A DNA stretch of 35,818 nucleotides from Planctomycetota bacterium (GTDB lineage: Bacteria; Planctomycetota; SZUA-567; JAKLDR01): assembly GCA_022703445.1 (NCBI GenBank), contig JAKLDR010000039.1, positions 1-35,818 of the forward strand, read 5' to 3'. Position numbers and translations under genes: made by a program. Numbering within the stretch: the stretch's first letter is position 1; every line of letters starts with the position of its first letter. The notes under the pieces were generated by a model. It was not told the origin of the DNA, did no database searches, and was given only the letters and a program-made list of their open reading frames with translations. Below, piece by piece: positions 24,217 through 31,302 of this stretch.

Positions 24217-25290
24217 CTACCGCCTCACTTCTGATGATTGGTCCTTGGCGCGCTCCTTATCTTCATCTGCCTCCTTTGCCACAGCCTGAACAACGTCTCT
24301 CAGCATCATCCTCCGGAAGAATAGCCGCTTCCGCAACGCGTCCTTCTTGGCCTCAACGGTTTCCGCGCGCACCTGGGACCACAGATTAAAGCAGACAAAG
24401 GTTCTTCTTGCGGTGTCCGGCAACCCAGCGAATTCCTCGCCCAGAGTATCTGTCAGCGGACCTTCCCCCGCGTTTGTTATCGCATCTGCCAAGTGCTTTT
24501 CCGCGTTTACTCCCGCTATCCGGGATGCCTTCATCAAAGCATCTCCGTCGGATATAGATGCCAGGAGTTCGACGGCACTGAGCGCTTCTGCGACGACCAA
24601 GCCAGTCTCTCTGAACTGTCGGTCGCGCCCACAAAACGAATTCGCATCCCCACCCACAGATGACTTGCCGGCCACCAGTATGGCACCCTGCCACACTCGA
24701 TTTACTTTGTACAGGCTGCCTTCCAGCTTGTCGTATCCTCGCGCCTTTCTCTCTTCGCTATCGACTTGGTTCAGGAACAGCAGGTACCGGGTTCCCTCCA
24801 GACAGGACAAGTGGCAGTAACCCTCTTCCCCCGTGTGAACGGGGTCTCTCATGATCGAGAAATTCCGTTCATGGACTTTGCCCTCGCCAACGGACAACCT
24901 TCCCTTGTACACGCGGTGTATCTGCTTGGGCTGAACAACAAGGTCATACCCAAGCCGGGCCACCTTGAAGTTCTCCAATTCGCAGAGCAATACCAGCTCC
25001 GACTCCGCGTACATCCGCGTGACATTGAAAGTTACATAAGGGGTTTGGGGTTCTAGAGGTTCGCCGATACGCCGTGTCCCGCCCGACATCTCTGGGAAAC
25101 TGTGGTATTTCTTCCGCCACTGACTCCAAGCCTCCTGTTCCTGCTTGGAATTCGCGGCACTCCCAGCCAATTCGGCAGCGCAAAGCGGACAGGAAACGCA
25201 TATGGCCGCTAGCAGCAACGCTGGGACGCGCATCAATGCATGCCCGCTACGTACACTCACGGCTGCCCTTGGTACTGCGTTTCTATCCAC
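24217..25290 (-). CDS. Exported protein with TIMP/NTR-like segment, next to the metallopeptidase-like giant (357 aa)
   Basis: GTG 25290 has AGGAG 7 bases before it and lies inside the end of the giant gene (34-base overlap). ATG 25233 would give a tidier signal peptide (MRVPALLLAAICVSCPLCAA) but lacks a binding site. Residues about 90-185 follow the TIMP/NTR-like pattern: AESELVLLCELENF, QIHRVYKGRLS, YCHLSCLEGTRYLLFLNQ. Two cysteines (CHLSC) and CELENF could form disulfides. The C-terminal part is helical. Its position right behind a gene whose product ends in a HExxH motif makes a protease-inhibitor or immunity role attractive, but this is an inference from weak similarity and location. Confidence 0.5.
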   Translation of the reverse strand: MDRNAVPRAAVSVRSGHALMRVPALLLAAICVSCPLCAAELAGSAANSKQEQEAWSQWRKKYHSFPEMSGGTRRIGEPLEPQTPYVTFNVTRMYAESELVLLCELENFKVARLGYDLVVQPKQIHRVYKGRLSVGEGKVHERNFSIMRDPVHTGEEGYCHLSCLEGTRYLLFLNQVDSEERKARGYDKLEGSLYKVNRVWQGAILVAGKSSVGGDANSFCGRDRQFRETGLVVAEALSAVELLASISDGDALMKASRIAGVNAEKHLADAITNAGEGPLTDTLGEEFAGLPDTARRTFVCFNLWSQVRAETVEAKKDALRKRLFFRRMMLRDVVQAVAKEADEDKERAKDQSSEVRR

Positions 25291-28200
25291 TTATCGCTCC
25301 TTTCCCTCACCCCTTTCGGCTCAACGTTGTATTCCGCATGATATGCACGTTTTTCGCGCTCGACCAGATTGCCAAACTCTGCGCGGAAAGCGGCGACCTG
25401 CTCGTTGAAGAACGTGTTGTACTCGTCAATTACCTTGTTGATGAGTTCGGTTTTCGTGGGAGCGGTGAAGTTCTTCACCCGGTCATAGAAGGTATCGTCA
25501 TTGAAATACTTAGGGACGCCATTCGCTAACGTTTCCCATTCGTCTCTGTGAACGGTTTCGTGAGTCAGCGTTTTGTTGTAGAACTGACTTTCCTGTGAAG
25601 TCCCTATGCTCCTAACAGCAGGTTGTCGGAACATATCACCCTTGCCGGTAATCTTCCAGATGGCGCCGTCCTGCTGAGTGGCCACAAGAGTGACATTCTT
25701 CAGGGATGCTGGAGTGGTGCTGCCTCGGTCGTTCACGTCCACATAGAAATACTTGCCGCTAGATCCCGTGCCTGCCTTAAGGGGGGCCTTGTAAATACTG
25801 CCGCCTTGAAATGTCACGTCACATAGGAGTTCATAGGAGCATTTCTTTGAGGTATTGTCAATCCAGCGCAGACTATTGTCTGACTCGCCTCCCGGGGGTG
25901 CTGGATAGTCGTCGTCCGCAACATCGCCATGACCGTACCATTTGAAGTCCGAAACCCCGGTCTCTTTCTTGTCTGCAGCAGTAAACGGGAAACTTGGCCC
26001 GTTAATATTGGGCTCGTGAACTCTTGCGTACCATCGGTAGGCTGTGGCTAGAGGTGCCGCTTCGACCGGGCTAATCTCCAAAGAAAAGGTCATCCCTTGA
26101 GGGGAAACCGATTCATCTTGAAGCAGAGCGTGTGAGCAGATAATCCGTGCTTCGGCAACCAAGATTCGATCCGCAAAAACGGTTTTGTCAATTTTAACAT
26201 TGTACTTCTTGGCAGTGCTGCCGGCCTTAGTGGGCTCAGAGAAGGGGGTGTCTTTGGGCTGGCGACAATCTACCTCAATCTTACTTACCAGTTTTTTGTC
26301 ACCAACACCATTCTCAAAATACGCCTCCTGCTCTGCTCCCGTGCTATCCTGAATCTCGATGGGGTGCTTAGTGCCGTTCTCCCCCGCACTAACGGTAATG
26401 GTAACTGTTAGGTTCTGGGGAGCCGCAGAACCAACAGCGAACACAATCTGGTTAACTGTGACACGGCATCCGTTGCCATTAATGTTACCTTCCTGGCCGA
26501 CTGGTACGGGAGGTTCATGATTGGGATTGTGCACATCGATGTTAAAGCAATACCGGTCTTCGCCATCCGGCATTTCTATATCAAGGAGGTATTCGCCGAT
26601 GTTCTCTCCGGTCTCCGGGTCTGGGACCGAGACGAAATCGGTGGAAGTAAGAGTGTTGAGAGACGTCGCGCCGCCTCGGAACGTGGACTGAGATGCAAAC
26701 ATAGTAAAGAGAACGCCCAATTCCGGAGTGTAAGGGCGCATGGTGATTTTCGTGGTGCCAATGTTCACATCATCGTCAAGTAGAGCGAAGGCCCGCGCGG
26801 GCACATCAAGGGTAAACTCGCTAACCTCCTGCCCCGCCAAGGCCGGTCCATTGGCCCCTCCGATCCTAGCGGTGAGCACCGGCGTCCCGCGCAGCTTAGG
26901 CTTCAAGTTGAGACTCGCGCCGTTGGCGGTATAGTTGGCGACGGAGGCGTCGAGCCAGAAGGTATCCGCCGGCTGGAACGCGACATTGACGGCTTCGGCC
27001 GCCGGGCTGACCAGCACTTCCTTCTGGCGCGTGTAGTTTACCTGGCAGGCGATTGGCCCTTGCAGGTTGACTGAGACCACGACTACCGTGACCGACCCGA
27101 CCTCGTTGCCGTCGATCTTTGCGGTCACGGTAAAGCTGCCGGTGGTGTTGTAGGCCTTGGCGAACTTGTCGCCGGGCGCGCCGGACAACTCAAACGTCCC
27201 GTCGCCATCGCCATCGATCTGGAGCGCGGCGCCCGATCCTGTCGCAGTCAGCAGCAGGCTATCGTCCTTGCGAATGCGAACCGTGTCCGTGCTCCACGAC
27301 TTGCCGGTGAGGTCGGTCGGCGTCCAGGTGATATTCTGGTTGGCGACGTTGGATTCGCTGAAAGCGTTCTGAACGGTGACTTGGACAGCAGTCGTCGCGG
27401 TCGAGGAGAGCGTTACGCCGAGGGAAGCTCCGCCAGCCGAGGCGTTGTCGGCAAACCACTTGACCGGGGTCCACCGCGTGGCGGCAAACGCCGTGCCGCC
27501 GTTGACAACCACGCTGACGCTGTTCACGTCGCCGCTGTTGGCACCTTCTACCCACGCCGGGCTGGTGACGCTTTCGGCCGAGGTGGTGATGGCCACTTGC
27601 GCCGGGGAGGTGAAGATGACGTTTTGGTTGTTGCCGGAGTCGGTCGAGTACAGGGCGACCAGCGGCCGGCCCTCGGAGGCGTTGGCGTCCTTGATGTCCG
27701 CGTAGCGGGCGGTCTGGTAGTCGCCGGAGATCAGCTGCCACGGTTGGCCGGTCGTGCTGGCGCGCAGACTGAGGAGGTTCCCCGCCGTACCCTGGAGGTT
27801 CAGCACCCCGGCGACCTGCTGAATCTTGCCGCTCTCGAAGGTGAGGGTGGCCGCGCTGGCGACGGTCTTGGTCAGGTTGCGGAAGGTGTTGTTGCCGCTG
27901 ACGGTCTGGTTGCCGCCGTCGAGGGTGACGGTGTTCAACCCCGGCTGAAGCGTCCCGGCGTTCGACCAGTTGCCGGCCACGGCGATATTCTGGCCGGCAC
28001 AGGCCAAAGCGCCCGCACCGATGGTCAGGTTGCCGTTGACATCGAGCCCCGCGGCATGGGTCCACTTGGCCGAGACATAGTTCAGGTTGACTTTGACGAC
28101 CTTGCCGGTCCAGTTGTCTGTGGCGAAGTAGGCGAAGCCGGAGGCCGGGTCGATGCAGGCCGTGTCCAGGTATTTCTCATTGTAGCCGAAGGTCACCGAG

Positions 28201-29582
28201 TCGGTGCGCGTGAAGTCCGAGAGCTTGACCTTTATGACGCTGCCGGGATTGGTGTAGGTGCCGAAGTAGGCGTAGCCGCCGCCGGCATCCATGACCGCCG
28301 AGTAAAGCTCGTTTTCTCCGGTGTTCATGGTCAGCGCCGCGTCGCGGGTGAAGTCCGAAAGCCGAACGCGGACCACCTTGCCCGGCGATGTCCGGGTCCC
28401 GAAGTAGGCGAATCCGCTGGCGGCGTCGATGACCGCGTTGCGGATGCGATCCTCGCTCGTGTTGAAAGTCAGCGTGCCGACCTTGGTGAAGTCGGAGAGC
28501 CGGACCTTGACCACCTTCCCGGGGTAGGTCTGGAGGCCGAAGTAGGCGTAGCCCGCCGCGGAGTCCGTGCAGGCGCCGAGGACTTCGTTTTCGCCGGAGG
28601 CCAGGGTCAGCGCAGACTCACGGGTGAAGTCGGACAGGCGCACCTTGATGACAATGCCCGGGGAAGTGCGGGCGCCGAAATAGGCATACCCGTTGGCCGC
28701 GTCGAGCGTGGCGGCCCAAAGGTTGTTCTCTCCGCTGTTGAGGGTGATGGCTCCTACCCTAGTGAAGTCCGAGAGCCGAATCTTGACAACCCGCGCCGGT
28801 GAAGTGCGAGTGCCCAAGTACATGAAGCCGTTGGCGGAGTCCAACACGACCGCCGGGCCGACGTCGTTTTCCCCGGAGGCCAGGGTGAGCGAGCCCACGC
28901 GGGTGTAGTCCGAGAGCCGGACCTTGGCGATCTTGGCCGGGGAGTTCTTGCTCCCTATATAGAGGTAACCCGCGGCCTGGTCGATGGCGACCATGTCCGC
29001 GTACTGCTCGTCGGAGTTGCAGACGAAGACCGCCGAGCGGCTGATGCCGCCGGGAGGAGTCAGGGTCAGGTTCTGGTAGGAGGTGACCGGAGCGCCGACG
29101 GCCAGGGCCACATCGTCGCCGCCCTTGTACTCCACCGTGTTCGGCGTGTTGGTGGTGGTGTCGAGGGTGCCCGCGCCGAACAGCGGCTCGCCGGAGTCGG
29201 TCAGGAGCAGCTTGCCGTTGGCTCCCAGCCGGAAGGTTCCGCCCAGAACCAGAGAGCCGGTCATGGTGGTGACGCCGGCAGCCTGGACTACAACCCCACT
29301 GTATAAGGAGGAGATTTCGATGCGGTCCACCGTGCTGTTGGTGTCGACGGTGCAGTTGCCGGCACCGCCTCCGTCGAAGAAGGCCTTGTCGCCGCTCTCC
29401 GGGACTGTGACCCCGCCGGCTCCGCCTGAAGTAGCCGACCAGTTGGCGGTGCTGCTCCAGTTCCCGGCGCTCGCCGCTACCCAGTAGCGGTCGGCCGCCT
29501 GGGCGACCGAGCCTCCGAACAAGAGAGGCATCCCGACGAAAAGAGCAGCGACGATCACCACTGTCCGTTGAACACGGCTCAT
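25257..29582 (-). CDS. Giant secreted protein: seven-blade propeller and C-terminal HETVH domain (1441 aa)
   Basis: I start at 29582 (residue 42 of the longest frame) because GGAGGAGG lies 6 bases upstream and the next residues form a Sec signal peptide (VVIVAALFVGMPLLFGGSVA). Residues about 35-180 are a beta-rich, G8- or autotransporter-like domain (DRYWVAASAGNWSSTANW). Residues about 185-500 are seven propeller repeats, then beta-solenoid and Ig-like domains to about 1000. The C-terminal 400 residues are different in composition and contain H1341-E-T-V-H1345, a zincin zinc-binding motif, followed by EREKRAYHAEY, a possible further ligand region. A secreted adhesin-like stalk with a zinc-peptidase tip is the best reading. 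Confidence 0.72.
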   Translation of the reverse strand: MSRVQRTVVIVAALFVGMPLLFGGSVAQAADRYWVAASAGNWSSTANWSATSGGAGGVTVPESGDKAFFDGGGAGNCTVDTNSTVDRIEISSLYSGVVVQAAGVTTMTGSLVLGGTFRLGANGKLLLTDSGEPLFGAGTLDTTTNTPNTVEYKGGDDVALAVGAPVTSYQNLTLTPPGGISRSAVFVCNSDEQYADMVAIDQAAGYLYIGSKNSPAKIAKVRLSDYTRVGSLTLASGENDVGPAVVLDSANGFMYLGTRTSPARVVKIRLSDFTRVGAITLNSGENNLWAATLDAANGYAYFGARTSPGIVIKVRLSDFTRESALTLASGENEVLGACTDSAAGYAYFGLQTYPGKVVKVRLSDFTKVGTLTFNTSEDRIRNAVIDAASGFAYFGTRTSPGKVVRVRLSDFTRDAALTMNTGENELYSAVMDAGGGYAYFGTYTNPGSVIKVKLSDFTRTDSVTFGYNEKYLDTACIDPASGFAYFATDNWTGKVVKVNLNYVSAKWTHAAGLDVNGNLTIGAGALACAGQNIAVAGNWSNAGTLQPGLNTVTLDGGNQTVSGNNTFRNLTKTVASAATLTFESGKIQQVAGVLNLQGTAGNLLSLRASTTGQPWQLISGDYQTARYADIKDANASEGRPLVALYSTDSGNNQNVIFTSPAQVAITTSAESVTSPAWVEGANSGDVNSVSVVVNGGTAFAATRWTPVKWFADNASAGGASLGVTLSSTATTAVQVTVQNAFSESNVANQNITWTPTDLTGKSWSTDTVRIRKDDSLLLTATGSGAALQIDGDGDGTFELSGAPGDKFAKAYNTTGSFTVTAKIDGNEVGSVTVVVVSVNLQGPIACQVNYTRQKEVLVSPAAEAVNVAFQPADTFWLDASVANYTANGASLNLKPKLRGTPVLTARIGGANGPALAGQEVSEFTLDVPARAFALLDDDVNIGTTKITMRPYTPELGVLFTMFASQSTFRGGATSLNTLTSTDFVSVPDPETGENIGEYLLDIEMPDGEDRYCFNIDVHNPNHEPPVPVGQEGNINGNGCRVTVNQIVFAVGSAAPQNLTVTITVSAGENGTKHPIEIQDSTGAEQEAYFENGVGDKKLVSKIEVDCRQPKDTPFSEPTKAGSTAKKYNVKIDKTVFADRILVAEARIICSHALLQDESVSPQGMTFSLEISPVEAAPLATAYRWYARVHEPNINGPSFPFTAADKKETGVSDFKWYGHGDVADDDYPAPPGGESDNSLRWIDNTSKKCSYELLCDVTFQGGSIYKAPLKAGTGSSGKYFYVDVNDRGSTTPASLKNVTLVATQQDGAIWKITGKGDMFRQPAVRSIGTSQESQFYNKTLTHETVHRDEWETLANGVPKYFNDDTFYDRVKNFTAPTKTELINKVIDEYNTFFNEQVAAFRAEFGNLVEREKRAYHAEYNVEPKGVRERSDKWIETQYQGQP
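28085..29030 (-). repeat. Seven propeller repeats with the KVRLSDFTR signature
   Basis: Units of 38-40 residues repeat the frame VKVRLSDFTR-xxxLTLxxGEN-xxxxAxxDxAxGYAYFGTxTSPG. Seven copies can be counted from SKNSP through TDNWTG, consistent with one closed seven-blade beta-propeller. The first and last copies are the most divergent. Confidence 0.7.
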
Positions 29583-29721
29583 CCGGCACCTCCTCCAGCA
29601 AAATGTTCCGCGACTTGCGACGGCTACGCTTCCATTCGTCGCCTTTGGTTCGCGAGCCTGGGCTCCCATCGGCATCCCCCCGAGCCGCCGCTCTGCACAT
29701 CCCAAGGTGTTGAGTGGGCGG

Positions 29722-29749
29722 ATTGTACCTCCCGGCGAGCCGTCGTCAA
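29722..29749 (-). promoter_or_regulatory. Promoter of operon A (TTGACG, 16-base spacer, TACAAT)
   Basis: TTGACG (forward 29744-29749) and TACAAT (forward 29722-29727) on the minus strand are 16 bases apart, close to the sigma-70 consensus. GATTTC lies 2 bases before the -35. The transcript would begin near 29715 and leave a leader of about 130 bases before the ATG at 29582, supporting that start over the longer frame from 29705. Confidence 0.65.
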
Positions 29750-29833
29750 ACGAAATCCGGAGGGAAACAGGAGGAAAACCGGTCTCGGAAACGAAGGAAG
29801 TATAATCTGCAGGCGGCAGGACTGGCGAAGCGT

Positions 29834-29880
29834 ACCAACCTGGTGCAAACGCGCACCATTGCCGCGCTCAGATGGTGCAG
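29834..29880. promoter_or_regulatory. Paired TGGTGC boxes upstream of operon A
   Basis: TGGTGC at 29841 (within ACCAACCTGGTGC, followed by GCACC) and TGGTGCAG at 29873 are 32 bases apart. The first box again begins 92 bases beyond the upstream end of the -35. This matches the copy before operon B in order, sequence and distance. Confidence 0.5.
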
Positions 29881-29894
29881 GACGAGGGGTGTCA

Positions 29895-29913
29895 GCCGGT
29901 TGCTGTTCCCGGC
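29895..29913 (-). terminator. Weak hairpin after the last phage-type gene
   Basis: GCCGG and CCGGC pair around a 9-base loop just after the stop at 29918. There is no T tract. It may mark the 3' end of the late operon. Confidence 0.25.
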
Positions 29914-29917
29914 AGGC

Positions 29918-31300
29918 CTATGCGCCCCATTGAGCTGCATGCTGATTTGCCGGGCTCTCCGGCGCAACGGCGTCCCAGTCGAGGAAGAGTTCCGAGGCAG
30001 GCCCCTGCTCGGTGGGGGTATAGGCCGCGACGGCAACATACTCCGGCGCGGTCTGGGCGCGGACGGTCTGGTACTCGCCCTGGCCGGCCGCATAGGCCAC
30101 AGTCTGGTCGGGCGGGCCGGAGGTATCCACAGGCGACGTGGGGCTGAACCACAGGCCGAACTGGAAGGCCCCCGGCTCGTACTCGGCAACCACATTCCAC
30201 TTGATGACGCTCTGGAAGGAGACGATTTCCCGGCGCAGGTTCTGGATGGCGGGCAGGCCCTGGAGCGGTTCCCCGCCGCCGCCGATCTCGCCGGCGATGA
30301 GCGTGAGCACGTTCCGGCCCCGGCACTCCTCCCAGTACCACTCGGCCGGCCGGACCTCGATCTCCCACACGCCGTCGGCCAGGGGCACGTCGGCGAGCTG
30401 CTTCGGGTCGGCGTCGGCCGAGATGAAGCCCAGCCGGACGACCTCGCCGGTGTCGGCGTTCCTGGCGTAAAGTGCCCAGCCCGGGGGCACATGGGCGTTG
30501 TTGCGCGTCGGGACGATCCCCTCGACCCGGCCGAGCACGCCGAACCTGGCCGGCACGAGGCCGTCCGCGGGTTGGCGCACGTCGAACCGCCCGGGCAGGA
30601 CTAGCCCCTGGCTGGACCGCGCCGAGAAACGCGCCCAGTGGCGGCCCTCGCGCGCCTGGCGGGCGCTATACCGGCCGGATGAGACCACCACGGTCGCGAT
30701 CTTGACGGCCTCGAACCGGCTGGCGCGGGCGTGTTCCCTGGCCTGGCGGGCCGAGACCCGGGCCGCGTTGCCGGTCTGCGCCGGGGCGTAGACGGAGAAC
30801 CGGTTTCCGAAGCCCGCGGCGTTCTTCTCCCGGATGGCCTCGAAGCGGGCGGCCACGGCGGCATCGAGCGCAATCCTCGTGCCGAAGCGCGCCGTCGAGC
30901 CGGCAAACACCCTGAAGGACTGCGGGGCTGGGACGGATTCCAGGATGTAGGAGCCGTAGGAGCCAGAATAGAGGTAGATCACGATGTAGTACCAGCCCTC
31001 CTTCGTGGGCGTGTAGGTCATCTTGGCCATCCCGCCGCCGTCGTCGCCGGAGTTGTTGTCGTAGAGGAGATAGCTGCCGCTGGAGTCGTAGAGGTAGATG
31101 TAGGGGTCGAACGCGGTCGGCAGCCGAGTCTGGAAGACGTAGGTCTTCCCGGCCAGGAGGTAGAGCGCCCAATAGTCCTGGTAGTTCCCACCGCCGCCGT
31201 AGGCCGTGAGCTTCCCGAATACCCGCGTGCCGCCCGGGTACTGGGTATGGTCCCAGCTAAAGGCGTTCTGGATGGAGGAGCCGTTTTCCAATCCCGGCAT
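29918..31300 (-). CDS. Phage-type tail/adhesion protein with PPC-like domain and RF repeats (460 aa)
   Basis: ATG 31300 is chosen: GGAG lies 6 bases upstream and the upstream stop is 2 bases away. The longer frame to 31369 would run into the previous gene. Residues about 20-135 resemble the pre-peptidase C-terminal (PPC) or DVUA0089 beta-sandwich: DYWALYLLAGKTYVFQTR, DPYIYLYDSSG, GWYYIVIYLYSG. Residues about 137-275 are nine or ten 14-15-residue repeats each beginning RF, RV or RY. The C-terminal 185 residues are a beta-rich domain with conserved-looking Trp (PPGWALYARN; VWEIEVRPAEWYWEECRG). It is the last gene of the run and probably a receptor-binding or fibre protein. It has no signal peptide, which fits a virion rather than a host surface protein. 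Confidence 0.6.
   Translation of the reverse strand: MPGLENGSSIQNAFSWDHTQYPGGTRVFGKLTAYGGGGNYQDYWALYLLAGKTYVFQTRLPTAFDPYIYLYDSSGSYLLYDNNSGDDGGGMAKMTYTPTKEGWYYIVIYLYSGSYGSYILESVPAPQSFRVFAGSTARFGTRIALDAAVAARFEAIREKNAAGFGNRFSVYAPAQTGNAARVSARQAREHARASRFEAVKIATVVVSSGRYSARQAREGRHWARFSARSSQGLVLPGRFDVRQPADGLVPARFGVLGRVEGIVPTRNNAHVPPGWALYARNADTGEVVRLGFISADADPKQLADVPLADGVWEIEVRPAEWYWEECRGRNVLTLIAGEIGGGGEPLQGLPAIQNLRREIVSFQSVIKWNVVAEYEPGAFQFGLWFSPTSPVDTSGPPDQTVAYAAGQGEYQTVRAQTAPEYVAVAAYTPTEQGPASELFLDWDAVAPESPANQHAAQWGA
30479..30891 (-). repeat. About nine RF-initiated 14-15-residue tandem repeats
   Basis: Successive units start RFGTR, RFEAI, RFSVY, RVSAR, RFEAV, RYSAR, RFSAR, RFDVR and RFGVL, with lengths of 14 or 15 residues, then fade at RNNAH. 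The aromatic residue at position 2 and alternating small or charged residues suggest a beta-strand-turn repeat of the kind found in fibre shafts. Confidence 0.6.
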
Positions 31301-31302
31301 GC

